Under the pieces are notes generated by a model. It was not told the origin of the DNA. It was given only the letters and a program-made list of their open reading frames with translations, and searched no databases. A DNA stretch of 64,000 bases from Microbacterium horticulturae (GTDB lineage: Bacteria; Actinomycetota; Actinomycetes; Actinomycetales; Microbacteriaceae): assembly GCF_029094505.1 (NCBI RefSeq), contig NZ_CP119108.1, positions 2,976,001-3,040,000 on the forward strand, written 5' to 3'. Positions 11,245 to 23,563 of this stretch are shown here, piece after piece. The stretch's first letter is position 1. The number at the start of each line of letters is the position of its first letter. The position numbers and the translations under genes were made by a program.

Positions 11245-13342
11245 CCGTGAACTTCCTCGTGATACGGCGAACGTCTTCAAGTTCTGTCTCGAGTTGTTCG
11301 CGATTGTGTGGTGCCATCTTTCGGTCGCGCAGCTTCGCGACGAGGTCGCGTTCCTCCGCGATCCAGATCGGCGCGTGCTCCTCGGTGACGACGGAATTGC
11401 CGCAGGCGGTGGGTCGGCAGCGATTAGGCATGACGCCTCCTGCGGCTGCTTCGGCGGGCAGCCCCTTCAAGCACGCCGCCTGCTCAGGGATGCCGAGGCA
11501 GTGGTTGACGGTTCCCCATCGGAGCGTGCTGAAGCGATCGCGCAGGAGTGCGCGCAGTGTGCGCTCGTCGCCGACTTTGACCTCGTTGCTTGCGACGGCC
11601 TCGACCTTCTCGAGCTCGCCTCGGAAGCGCTGTGCGCCTGCGCCTGCGAGCCTCATCTCGTGGTCTTGGTGAGAAGACCAGGCGCCGACCAACCGTGACG
11701 CGACAGCTTCCTGAAGCTCATGCTCGAACTCCGCGGCCCATTCCGGCGTCTCGCTCGCGTACCCGGAGGTCGTGCCGTTCGCGACGGCGCGTCGCGCTGC
11801 GTGCTTGAGCTGGATGCCGAGGGCGATCTCGCCGTCTGGCTGTTGCGCGGTGATCACGGCCATCGTCCGCCGGAACATGTGCGGCGCAAGATGGAACGCG
11901 GGGATCGATTCGAGACCGGCATCCGCGGATTGACCATTGAGTTGAGAGATGAACTGCTTCAGCTCGCTGTGACGATCGAACCGACCTGCTCCGTCGTGCG
12001 CTCGATGTTCACGTCGAACAGAGCTGAAGACGTCGTCGCCGAGAGCAAGTCGTTCCGCGACGGCGATTGCTTGCGCAACGGGTTCGATGATCCACCAGTT
12101 GCGTCGCTGGGTCCCACGCCGACCCTTCCGGAGCTGGGAGGTGACGGCGGGCGCCCCGTACGAGGTGGTGAGCGCTCCCTTCTTGATGCTCAGCAGTTCC
12201 GAGTCGCGCATCATCGTGAGAGCCGCGCAGAAGACGTAGCACGCGTTGCGGAGGAGCTTCAGTTGGACTCGGATCGTCGCCGGGTCGAATCCGTCGATCC
12301 ACGGACCGACGGATCCATCGGCGCGTTCGATCGCCGTCGCTTGCGTGGCGAGCCCACCGCGCGCGGTCGCGAGCGTGCCGGAGCCGATCGCGTCGACGAT
12401 GTCCTGACGTCGGCGGAGGACGTCAGGACGGTCCAACTCGGAGAACATCTGCTTGCTGTGCCCATCGGAGACGAGCAAGGAAAGAAGTGTCCAGTGGATC
12501 TCGCCCTCGCGGAATCTGCCGTACGTCATCCGATGCAGGGGCACCCGATTTCCGGGCGTTACGATCCATCGCGCGAGCGTGTCCTCGGGGTGTCGTACCT
12601 TCACGCGCTCGGCTTTGGGGCGGTCGAGCGCCGACCATTCCGCGGCGGCCGCAAAGATGTCGTGCGAGAACACGTTGATGTACTGCCAACACGCCCGCAG
12701 GAGCGGCCACCACACCTGCGGTGGAATCACCGGCGTGCTCAGCTCGGCGCTGGACTTCTGCCCGCTGAGCGCGATCGTGTGGAGATCTCCCCATGGACGG
12801 AATGGGATGCCTCCGCCAGAGAGGACTGCCGCGTAGGTGTGCAGTTCGCGAACAGCATCGACTGCTTGTCGCGTTCTGGAGGGGATCCCCATCGTCTTGA
12901 CCTCAGTGAGGAAGCCGTCGAGGTGCGACTGATGGAGATCACGGAGTGGAGTGTCAGGGAGGTTGTCGGCGTACCACGCGGCGAACCGCTTCAGGCCCTC
13001 GAGCTTGGAACGGATCGTCTTCACATGGGCGGGCGTTGCTCGCAGATAGATCATCTGCCCGCGCAGCACGGGATGCACGGGGTTGAGAAGTGCCATTGCG
13101 AGTTCGCGAGCACGAAGGTTCCACTCACCGATGAACGAGTCGAACAACAGCACCGCGGAATGGCGGCCCGCAGCAGGGTTCCACCCCAGGGCGCTGAGGT
13201 CCCAGCGATCCTCATCTCCGAAGAAGGGGATGGGGAAGTCATGTTCGAGGTGTCGATCTGAGATGACCGCCGTGTCGCTCGCCCAGTAGTCGCTCGCGAA
13301 CAGCGACACCGGCTCGGCAGAGTACTCGCGATCGACGCTCAC
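11237..13342 (-). CDS. Tyrosine recombinase, third of the trio
   Basis: 701 residues from a GTG at 13342 that overlaps the previous stop as GTGA; the open frame to 13654 is not needed. The C-terminal catalytic domain shows the first Arg in MMRDSELLSIKKG (~445), the H-x-x-R box in APHMFRRTMAV (~560) and a likely nucleophile Tyr in TTSGYAS (~600). After it comes a Cys-containing tail (GIPEQAACLKG, NRCRPTACGNS) like that of long Tn554-type recombinases. It probably works with the two upstream recombinases to move the island. Confidence 0.8.
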   Translation of the reverse strand: MSVDREYSAEPVSLFASDYWASDTAVISDRHLEHDFPIPFFGDEDRWDLSALGWNPAAGRHSAVLLFDSFIGEWNLRARELAMALLNPVHPVLRGQMIYLRATPAHVKTIRSKLEGLKRFAAWYADNLPDTPLRDLHQSHLDGFLTEVKTMGIPSRTRQAVDAVRELHTYAAVLSGGGIPFRPWGDLHTIALSGQKSSAELSTPVIPPQVWWPLLRACWQYINVFSHDIFAAAAEWSALDRPKAERVKVRHPEDTLARWIVTPGNRVPLHRMTYGRFREGEIHWTLLSLLVSDGHSKQMFSELDRPDVLRRRQDIVDAIGSGTLATARGGLATQATAIERADGSVGPWIDGFDPATIRVQLKLLRNACYVFCAALTMMRDSELLSIKKGALTTSYGAPAVTSQLRKGRRGTQRRNWWIIEPVAQAIAVAERLALGDDVFSSVRREHRAHDGAGRFDRHSELKQFISQLNGQSADAGLESIPAFHLAPHMFRRTMAVITAQQPDGEIALGIQLKHAARRAVANGTTSGYASETPEWAAEFEHELQEAVASRLVGAWSSHQDHEMRLAGAGAQRFRGELEKVEAVASNEVKVGDERTLRALLRDRFSTLRWGTVNHCLGIPEQAACLKGLPAEAAAGGVMPNRCRPTACGNSVVTEEHAPIWIAEERDLVAKLRDRKMAPHNREQLETELEDVRRITRKFTDA

Positions 13343-15153
13343 AGGTGGACTCCTCTCTGGGAGAGCGGCACATGGACAGAGGCGGTCTCGCACGCCGTCC
13401 GCGCGTTCTCGATCTCCGTCGGGGAGAACTCGTGGAGGATGCGTTCGACGTTGACCAACTGCTGACCGTGTACCGCCGCGAACTGGGCCGGGGGCATCTC
13501 GTTCTCGTGACCGCGGAGAATCTCTCGGTACGCGAGGACTCGCGGCAGGTGATCTGCGAACACGATCGCGTTCGGGCACGCGAAGCACATCGATGGCCGA
13601 TGCTCGCAGAGCCGCCCCGCCGGCGTGAAGGGCGATTCGTACGGTGACGTGCACTGAGTCACGTTGATTCCCTGGTCGGTGGCGCTCGAGGCCAACTCGG
13701 CGGCTGCGGCAGCACCCAGGTCGCCTGCTGCGTCGTCGACGGTGCTGGCCGCAGCACGAACGAAGACCGGCCCTCGTACTCGATCGAACACCTGACTCTG
13801 CGCCGCGTTCACTGCGTTGCCGGCCAGAACATGCACGGTTGTCGACTGCGCGTAATGGCGTTGGTAGACAGCGATGCTGTGGTCGTCTCCCGCCGCGGCG
13901 TCAGCGCTGCGGAGCACTGCTGCACGAACACTCTTCACTGTCTTACGTAGCCGGCGGGAATCGTATGGCTTTGATATCTCGGGCGAGATCGACATCAGAA
14001 GCGACGTGAAGGGGCGGCGCGAGAATGACTCCTGGCGCGCGACGAGATGCCTGGACGCGGTGCGCTGCACGGTGATGAACAAGGCGTCCGCGTCGGAGCA
14101 GCCCACCTCCTTTGCCTCCTCCCGAGCTGCCTCGGTGACAGCGATCAGGCGAAGTATGAGATCCCCTGCTCTCCACCCGGTGCCATCGCGAGACCCGGTG
14201 ATCGCGCATCGCACGGTTCGAGTTCGGTGGGCTCGCGCCTTGTGGAGCCGTACGCGGACCGAGTCTGTCGTGTGCTCGATGTCTGTGAGTCGAACGTCCG
14301 ACCACTCTTCCGGCGCCGCACCACTCTCCAACTGCAGGAGTGTGCGAAACGCAACGAGGTCCTCGCTGGACGGATAGAGGTGGGTCAGTAGTCGTCGCGT
14401 GATCCGGCCGGCATTGGCGCGGACCGGTGACTGTTCGAGCGCGAAGTCGTCGTGGAGGTCGTCGAGCACACCTGATGCGCACGCGCGGAGGACATCAGCC
14501 TCGATCGACGCTCCGGGACGTCGTCCGAGATGGCGAATGCCCCACAGGACATCGGCGCTTCGTTCCCACCCTGTGCTTCGGGGATCGTCTGCGCTGGCGA
14601 GCAGCCGACGTCCGACTGCCAGACGAGCCTCCAATTCGCGGATTCGGGCGCGGCAGGCGTTGCGAATCGCGAGTCGCTCCGCGTTCGAGAACTCATCGAG
14701 CGGCGTGGAGTCGCCGCCCTGGTGCAGCACGTGCGCCTGCGCCCAACGGAGCGTGGCGTCGCTGACGTCACGACCGTTCGCTGCGTGGACGCGGACGAGA
14801 GCGCGGATCTGTCTGCCGTACTTGTACGGGATCGCGCTCTCCGGCGGGTAGTTGCCGGCCAACGCGGATTCCCACGCGTGCAACGCGTCGATGAGGGCGA
14901 GTCCCGGTGTTGCGAGACTCACAGTTCGCGGGCAAGCGTCAGGTAGACCGCGCAGGAGGCTCATCAGCGCCCGGCGGTACTGATACGCGGTGCCGTCGGT
15001 GTGACCCATGGCTCGACGCATGTCGATCAGCGCATCCGCGAGCTCAGCCGCAAGGACGGCGTGTGCGAAGTCGAGCGGGGCGAGTGTTCCATCGACGTTC
15101 GCGGTCGGAAGAACGAACTGCATCTGCCGCGGGGTGAGGTCGATGTTCGTCAC
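13339..15153 (-). CDS. Tyrosine recombinase-like protein, second of the trio (possibly non-catalytic)
   Basis: 604 residues, GTG start at 15153 overlapping the previous stop (GTGA). The order and size match the second member of recombinase trios. The expected first catalytic Arg segment reads LESGAAPEEWSDVR, with no Arg in the usual T-G-x-R position, and the H-x-x-R box is replaced by SRRLRKT (~410). A VYQRHYAQST segment (~435) may hold the Tyr. Near the C-terminus a Cys cluster (CEHRPSMCFACP, ~520-535) may bind zinc. It may be a structural or targeting subunit rather than a catalyst. Remote homology is inferred from position and these motifs. Confidence 0.7.
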   Translation of the reverse strand: MTNIDLTPRQMQFVLPTANVDGTLAPLDFAHAVLAAELADALIDMRRAMGHTDGTAYQYRRALMSLLRGLPDACPRTVSLATPGLALIDALHAWESALAGNYPPESAIPYKYGRQIRALVRVHAANGRDVSDATLRWAQAHVLHQGGDSTPLDEFSNAERLAIRNACRARIRELEARLAVGRRLLASADDPRSTGWERSADVLWGIRHLGRRPGASIEADVLRACASGVLDDLHDDFALEQSPVRANAGRITRRLLTHLYPSSEDLVAFRTLLQLESGAAPEEWSDVRLTDIEHTTDSVRVRLHKARAHRTRTVRCAITGSRDGTGWRAGDLILRLIAVTEAAREEAKEVGCSDADALFITVQRTASRHLVARQESFSRRPFTSLLMSISPEISKPYDSRRLRKTVKSVRAAVLRSADAAAGDDHSIAVYQRHYAQSTTVHVLAGNAVNAAQSQVFDRVRGPVFVRAAASTVDDAAGDLGAAAAAELASSATDQGINVTQCTSPYESPFTPAGRLCEHRPSMCFACPNAIVFADHLPRVLAYREILRGHENEMPPAQFAAVHGQQLVNVERILHEFSPTEIENARTACETASVHVPLSQRGVHL

Positions 15154-16565
15154 ACGACGTTCCGATCAGCGAGGACTGCGTCGGCGTATGTCATGCCCTC
15201 GTCGCTCCAGCTCTCGAATACGTCCTGGATGAGCGCATCGGTGTCCTCGATGTAGCGCAGGTAGACCATTGTCGTCGCCGGGTTCGAGTGCCCCAGCAGC
15301 CGCTGCACTGTAAGTCGCGGGTTGATGGCGATGTGTTCGGAGATCGTGGCTGGTCCCACGTTGCCTGCCCGTCGCTCCGCCTCGCGGGCCAGCGCCACAT
15401 CGGTCAGCGATTTCAGGAGCACGACAGCGAAAGTGTGGCGCAGATCGTGCGGGGTGATCCGTGCACGGCGACCGCCCATCTCGTCCTGAGCGAGCCTCAG
15501 AGCACGCCCGCTTGCAGCCTCGAACGTCGCGTGCCATTGCCTGCGGCTGATCGGCAAACCGCCTCGACCGACGAACAGCCCCAGCGCCTCCAGCCCGTGG
15601 TCCCGCTCGATGACGGCAATTCGTCGCAGGTGCGGAGGCAGCTGGTGCAGCCGCCATCTCGATCGCCGCCCATTCACCCGGCCTCGCAGGACGCCTGCCG
15701 ACACGTCGATCTCGTCGACGATGAAGAGCTCGGAGCGGCGTCGCCAGAGGGAGGCAGCTGACGCGCGGACGACTGCTCGGCGCTCCGTCTGCCGGTAGAG
15801 ATCGACCGCCCGAAGCGTCGTGAGGGGGACGTGGACGCGTCGACGCTTCTGGTACTTCGCGCACGCCTCGAGCAAGACGGAGATGCCGGTGCCCGTCGGC
15901 GGCGGGACTTCAGCGTCGAGCAGTGTGGAGAACTCACCGAGGCGCATCCCCGTCGTCACGGCCAGCTGCGCGCCCGCCTTTGAACGCAGGCTCGTTGTGC
16001 CCCGCCAACTCTCGTCCAGATCGCCCGCGGCGGTTCGTCCGCCGAGACCGACGTCGAGGAACGTGCGCCACTGCGCCTGCGTCAGCGGCCGAATGTCGGG
16101 CTCGCTCCTCCAACGCATCCGGAGCGGCGACGACCTTCCGATGGTGATCCACGGTTCGCGCTGGATCTGCCCGGTCTGAGTGAGCAGCTGATAGATCCCG
16201 CGGATCACGACCACGTCGCGTCGCCACGTCGCCGGCGACACCGGGCGCTCGGAACCGCTCAGCCGCCATTCGCGGAACGCGACGATGTCGTCGCTCGACG
16301 CATGGATGACGTCGGTCTGTCGCGTGGCGAGGAACGACGCAAACCGCATGGCGTCGTATGCGTACGCGCGAAGCGTCGCCGGGTCTGTCGACGCTGCGAC
16401 GATCCGGAAGTACGTCAACCACGGCTCAACCGGCCGCCACCGATCGTCAAGAAGGATCGGCATCCCCGCGGGGAGCGAACGGGTGCGCGAGCAGATGTCT
16501 ATGGCGCGCGCGTCGAAGTCGGCGGAGGGGGCGAGTTGGTGGTCGATGAAACGCAGATGCATCAT
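15150..16565 (-). CDS. Tyrosine recombinase/integrase, first of the trio
   Basis: 471 residues from the ATG at 16565 (a second ATG follows at 16562; GGAG is close upstream). The longer open frame to 17042 runs antisense through the methyltransferase fragment and is rejected. It has a SAM-like N-terminal core-binding region (~45-150), then a complete catalytic set: Arg in TTGMRLGEFS (~210), HDLRHTFAV (~375), LLGHSNPATTMVYLRY (~430) with the nucleophile Tyr. It starts the four-gene recombinase operon, whose 5' end lies within about 60 bp of the broken methyltransferase, consistent with it lying at the element terminus. Confidence 0.88.
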   Translation of the reverse strand: MMHLRFIDHQLAPSADFDARAIDICSRTRSLPAGMPILLDDRWRPVEPWLTYFRIVAASTDPATLRAYAYDAMRFASFLATRQTDVIHASSDDIVAFREWRLSGSERPVSPATWRRDVVVIRGIYQLLTQTGQIQREPWITIGRSSPLRMRWRSEPDIRPLTQAQWRTFLDVGLGGRTAAGDLDESWRGTTSLRSKAGAQLAVTTGMRLGEFSTLLDAEVPPPTGTGISVLLEACAKYQKRRRVHVPLTTLRAVDLYRQTERRAVVRASAASLWRRRSELFIVDEIDVSAGVLRGRVNGRRSRWRLHQLPPHLRRIAVIERDHGLEALGLFVGRGGLPISRRQWHATFEAASGRALRLAQDEMGGRRARITPHDLRHTFAVVLLKSLTDVALAREAERRAGNVGPATISEHIAINPRLTVQRLLGHSNPATTMVYLRYIEDTDALIQDVFESWSDEGMTYADAVLADRNVV

Positions 16566-16622
16566 GCTCCGGGGGTGCAGTCGGGTGGGTCGTTGAGACA
16601 CTGACCGAACGTACACATAACG

Positions 16623-17153
16623 GCCTGCGGGTCGGGCAACTTCCTCATTCCCGTCCTCGAGCGCAAGTTCGCCGCGGTACGGGCCCGGCACGGGCGTAGC
16701 GAGTTCGAGAAGCAGCACTACGCGCTGTTCGCACTGATGTGCATCTACGGCATCGAGTTGCTGCCAGACAACGCAGCGGAGTGCCGCGAGAACCTTAAGG
16801 GTACTTTCGCCCGGTTTCTTTCGCCCTCGGAGCAATGGCTCCGTGCGGCCGATACCGTGCTCGCCGCGAACATCGTGCAGGGCGATGCCCTGAAGATGAT
16901 GGATGCCGCGGGCCAGCCGATCGTCTTCCCCGAGTGGGGCTACCTCGGACGTGGCCGCTACCAGCGACGGGACTTCCGCTACGACAGCCTCACGCAGCGA
17001 GCCGCCGCGTCGAAGGGACTGTTCGCACACTTCGAAGAACACGAGATCTTCACGCCGGTGCGCACATACCCGCCGATGTCGGTGGCCGACCTCGCGGCTG
17101 TGCCGGTCGCCCCGCGAGCGCAGCGAGTCGAAACGACCGAGGCCGGCGCATGA
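16623..17153 (+). pseudogene. DNA methyltransferase cut at SAM motif I
   Basis: The frame is open from about 16605 and becomes recognisable at 16623 as A-C-G-S-G-N-F-L-I-P-V-L, the second half of the DPACGSGNFL motif I of N6-adenine methylases. It continues through IYGIELLPDNAAECRENL (~38-55) to a stop at 17151-17153. Everything before the motif is missing: leftward lies the recombinase operon on the other strand. The fragment keeps no start with ribosome site, so it is probably dead, although an internal ATG at 16737 exists. Its last codons derive from a REP-type repeat (17115-17138). The stop overlaps the next gene as ATGA, showing it was once the first gene of the restriction operon. Confidence 0.8.
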
Positions 17154-18761
17154 GCGTCCCCGTCATCGACGGCAAGGCTTCCTTCGCTCTTCGCGGCCAC
17201 AACCCCGACGTACTGACCTGCATCGCGAATCTCTCCAACGACGAGGTATTCACCCCACCCGAGCTGGCGAACCAGATGCTCGACACGGTGGCGGACGCCT
17301 GGGCTGAGGCGCACGACGGCGCAAGTATCTGGAGCGATCCCGACGTGACGTTCCTCGACCCATTCACGAAGTCGGGCGTCTTCCTGCGCGAGATCACGCG
17401 GCGTCTCACCGAGGGGCTTGCAGAGCAGATCCCTGATCTCTGGAAGCGCGTCGACCACATTCTTACGAAGCAGGTTTACGGCATCGGGATCACGCGGCTG
17501 ACGGCACTGCTCGCGCGACGCAGCGTCTATTGCTCGAAGGATGCCACGGGCGAGCACTCGATCGCGACCTCGTTCGACCGCGACTGGGGCAACATCTGGT
17601 TCGAGCGCACCGAGCACACCTGGGCTGGCGACAAGTGTGCGTATTGCGGAGCCAGCAAGCAGGCGTATGACCGCGCGGGTGATCTCGAGACCCACGCCTA
17701 CGCCTTCATCCACACCACCGATATCAAGAAGCGCCTCGCGCACATGTTTGGAGCCGACGTGCAGTTCGACGTCATTATCGGGAATCCGCCTTACCAGCTG
17801 GGGGAGAGCGGCGGGGAGGCGGTCGGAAGCTTCGCGATGCCTGTGTACCAGAAGTTCGTCGACGTGGCCAAGCAGCTCGAGCCTCGCTTCCTCGAGATGG
17901 TGACACCGTCCCGGTGGTTTGCCGGTGGTCGAGGATTGGCTGAATTCCGCGCGGAAATGCTCGGAGACCGGCGGCTCAAGGCGCTCGTTGACTACCCCGA
18001 CTCGCGTGACGTGTTCGCGGGCGTGGATATCGCGGGCGGGGTGTCTTATTTTCTCTGGGATCGAGCGTGGGATGGTGCTTGCGAAGTCTCGACGGTTATC
18101 GACGGAGTCGCGGAAACGCCGATGTCACGCTATCTGGATGAATACGATCTGCTGGTAAGAAGCAACCGTGCGGTATCTATACTCCACAAGGTGCTCACAG
18201 TCTCTGCAGGCGCGGAGTTCGCGAGCCTAGCCAGCGTCGTTGCGCCGATCCAGCCGTTCAGCATCCGGACCAATTTCCGAGGAGCAGAGACCTCAGCTGA
18301 AATGGTCGATCCCGTAAAGATCTACCAGAACGGCGGTTTCGGCTGGATCGAACGGACAGCGATCCCGAGGAACGTCGAATGGGTCGATCAATGGAAAGTC
18401 ATCGTCAGCGGCGCTGTGCCCGCCGGGGGCAGACCCGATGCTCGTGGCCAGCTCTACGGACTGATCGGCATTCGGGTTCTCGCGCCGGGAACCGCCTGTA
18501 CCGAGACCTATCTCGTGGCAAACCGCTTCAGCACCGAGCAGGATGCGACGCGGTTCGCGAACTACATCAGGACCAAGTTCGTTCGTTTCCTCGTCTCAGT
18601 GCGCACGAACACCCATCACCTGTACAGCGAGCGATTCGCCTTCGTCCCCGACCTCCCGATGGATCGGGTGTGGACCGACCAGGAGCTGTACGAGAAGTAC
18701 GCGCTCAGCGACATCGAGGTCTCCTACATCGAGTCGGCCATGCGAGCAAGCGAGCCCGCCG

Positions 18762-18769
<8 letters not shown>
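17150..18769 (+). CDS. Eco57I-type DNA methylase of a restriction-modification operon
   Basis: 539 residues, start ATG overlapping the fragment's stop (ATGA). Motif I is LDPFTKSGVFL (~60), a variant of DPACGSG with Lys-Ser in place of Cys-Gly; the catalytic motif is IIGNPPYQL (~210). A CxxC (CAYCGAS, ~163) may bind zinc. The C-terminal region (~330-520) fits a target-recognition role. Eco57I-like proteins methylate adenine, sometimes with fused nuclease; no nuclease motif is obvious here, so cleavage is probably by the next gene. Both genes overlap by 8 bp. Since the partner methyltransferase is broken, modification may be altered. Confidence 0.85.
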
Positions 18770-21292
<2,523 letters not shown>

Positions 21293-21305
<13 letters not shown>

Positions 21306-23056
21306 GACGCAACGTCTGAGGGGCGGTCAGCCAGGCGTGTTCGCATCCACTCCCGCAAGCCCGGGTCGCTGACGTACACGAACGTACCGCGGATGCCGCG
21401 GGTGAGAAGGACTCCGTATATGTTGCGGATGTAGACGAGGAGCTCATCGTCGGTGTACGTCTTCTTCGTGTACCCGTTGTTCTCCTTACCTTTGCGATCC
21501 ATGTACGACGCACGGTCGATGAAGATCCGCCCCGTCGCCGGGTCACGGCGCAGGTCGGGTCCGATGATGACGCCGGCGTAGTTGAGGTCATACCCCTGCA
21601 CGGTGTGGATCGAGCCGACCTCGTCGATCGCGCCGGGTGCGCTGATCCAGTCGGTAGGTACGCTGTTCCACCGCATCCGCTCCCCGTCGAGCTCGATGTC
21701 GAAGGCGGTCTTGTCCTTCTTCGAACGCCACTTCCACGCGTAGCCGGCGACCATGCGGGCCAGTCCGTGCGCGGCATCCATTCGTCGGATCTCGCGCCGC
21801 ATCGCGCCGACATCATCGAAGAATCGGAGGTCGTACTCACCGAGATCGGGCACCGGCACGGCGTCACCACGCAGCAGCCGACGGATGTACCCGACATAGT
21901 CTGCCTCGACCTTCACCCGCATCTGGGTCAGCAGTCGGAACCGGCGATGCGCACGCCCGGCCTCCCGCAGGATCGTCGCGACCGTCTCGTACGGAAGGTC
22001 TGCCGGACGCACCGTCTGCTCGGCGTCCATCAGGAGCACCTGATGCCGGCTGCGCGAGGTGATCCAGTCGAGCTGCGTGTACCGCACGTCATCCGCGCCG
22101 AAGAGCCGCTCGTTGACAGTGGCAAACCGGGTGTTCATCGGGCCCGAGCCCTGGCTGGCCCGCTGACTCAGACGATGCGCCTCGTCGACGATGAGCAAGT
22201 CGAACGGCTCGCCGGCATCGGCGACCTCCCACGGCGACAGGACCATCTGCGCGCGCAACTTCGGTGTCTTCTTGAAGACCCGTCTGACGGATTCGCGGAG
22301 AGACTGTTGGGGAATGACCAGCCCCATCCGGATGCCCGCGAGCATCTCTCGGTAACCCTCCGCGAAGAACTCCGCGAAACGCCCATCGGGATCGGTGTCG
22401 GTATCGGTGCTCTCGGCGATGTCGGCGATGAGCTTCATCAGGTAGATCGCGACGACGGTCTTGCCGGTGCCAGGCTGCCCCTCGACCACCGACTGCGTCG
22501 TCGAGCTCGGCTGTTCGAGATCGGCCAGCAGCGCTTCGAGAATCTGCTCGACGGCCACCGCCTGCGTCTCGGTCAGCGCCTTGAACGGTGAGAGCTTGAA
22601 CAGGTCGGAGTTCTCGATCTGCGCGATCGAACGCGTGAACAGGCCACGCGCGTGCAGCTCGTCGAAGACCGCACGGAACGACGAACGGTAGCGATCGCGG
22701 TTGTAGTACTGCGCATCGGTGATGCCTTCGTTGCCGTTGAGGACCGACCGGATGCCGTCACCGGCGAACCATCGGATCAGATGCGATTCGAGGTCGAGGC
22801 AGGCCGACTTGTTGAACTCGTCGTCGATGATCACGCGCACGTCGCGAAGGCCCATGCCTCGCTTCGGTCCGTCGAGGTGCTGCTTCATGCGAGCCGCGGC
22901 ATTGATGGTCTCACCGACGTAGACAGCGCCGGCCCCGCTTCCGGGACCGTCGATCACGTAGACGACCGGCCAATTGCGGTGCCGCGGGCTCAGTTCGGCC
23001 CACACCCCGACGGCTGCTCTGTCGAAATCGATCGGCTCGATGCTAAAGGGCGTCAT
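21293..23056 (-). CDS. GIY-YIG / DUF2075 NTPase
   Basis: 587 residues. An N-terminal GIY-YIG-type domain (VVYVIDGPG, AVYVGETINAAARMKQHL, ~28-60) is followed by a DUF2075 superfamily-1-like ATPase: Walker A VEGQPGTGKTVVAIYL (~195), LIVDEAHRLSQR (~290), and late motifs IHTVQGYDLNYAGVIIG (~480). Such proteins are common in defence islands as candidate nuclease-helicases. The start overlaps the MazG-like gene by 14 bp, which argues for a two-gene unit. The exact function is not established. Confidence 0.85.
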
Positions 23057-23363
23057 ACTTCGTGCTCCGTCCCCGCGCCCTGTCGACGGGGTACTTACGC
23101 CGCGTGAGCTCGAGTTTCTCGAGCACGATCGCGTCAGGGTCCACGTCGAGCCGATCTGCGAGGAGCAGACAATAGGTCAGCACATCGGCGAGCTCTTCAC
23201 GGACCCGGCCGGTGTCGGCATCCGGCCCCCACTGAAAGCATTCGAGAAGCTCGCCGGCCTCGATCGCGACGCTCTTCGCGAGATTCTCAGGCGAGTGGAA
23301 CTGCGCCCAGTCACGTTCGGCGATGAACTCCCGAAGCGTCTGCCTCACGTTCTCCGTCACCAC
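23043..23363 (-). CDS. MazG-like nucleotide pyrophosphohydrolase
   Basis: 106 residues from a GTG at 23363, all one MazG/dUTPase-like helical domain. Metal-binding Glu/Asp motifs are visible: SVAIEAGELLECFQW (~31-45) with E-x-x-E, and REELADVLTYCLLLAD (~55-70) with E-E-x-x-D. The family hydrolyses NTPs to NMP and pyrophosphate. Coupling to the DUF2075 protein suggests nucleotide surveillance or depletion during a phage response; that is inference. Confidence 0.88.
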   Translation of the reverse strand: MVTENVRQTLREFIAERDWAQFHSPENLAKSVAIEAGELLECFQWGPDADTGRVREELADVLTYCLLLADRLDVDPDAIVLEKLELTRRKYPVDRARGRSTKYDAL

Positions 23364-23423
23364 GATGCGACCGTACCAGGAGGGCGTCGACCGTGGGCCT
23401 GTGCGTGCGCCGCGGCGAGCGTC

Positions 23424-23563
23424 GTTTCGACTCGCTTCGCGCGCTCAACGACCGGGAGCCGGCGCGCGGCGCGCGTTTCGACTCGCTGCGTGCGCTCAAC
23501 GACCGGGAGTCGACGCGGGGTGAGCGTCGTTTCGACTCGCTTCGCGCGCTCAACGACCGGGAG
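23424..23563. repeat. Three copies of a 35-bp REP-type repeat
   Basis: Near-identical 35-bp copies at 23424-23458, 23475-23509 and 23529-23563, all in the same direction, spaced 51 and 54 bp. Each starts GTTTCGACTCGCT and ends CAACGACCGGGAG. On the minus strand the core is GGTCGTTGAG, and the third copy supplies the stop codon of the adjacent oxidase gene. Diverged relatives occur near 17115-17138, 24916-24962 and 51601-51640. The inner inverted symmetry (CGAG...CTCG) would form imperfect hairpins. The 23364-23549 gap holds nothing else. Confidence 0.8.

Noticed and set aside
11237..16565. Strict RIT element (recombinases in trio)
   Set aside because: The trio order fits, but RIT elements lack the extra TnpC-like coiled-coil gene and usually have terminal inverted repeats; none could be identified here, so a Tn554-like label is kept open.
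16566..17042. N-terminal extension of the first recombinase
   Set aside because: The extra 159 codons are antisense to the conserved methyltransferase fragment and contain no recombinase-like sequence.
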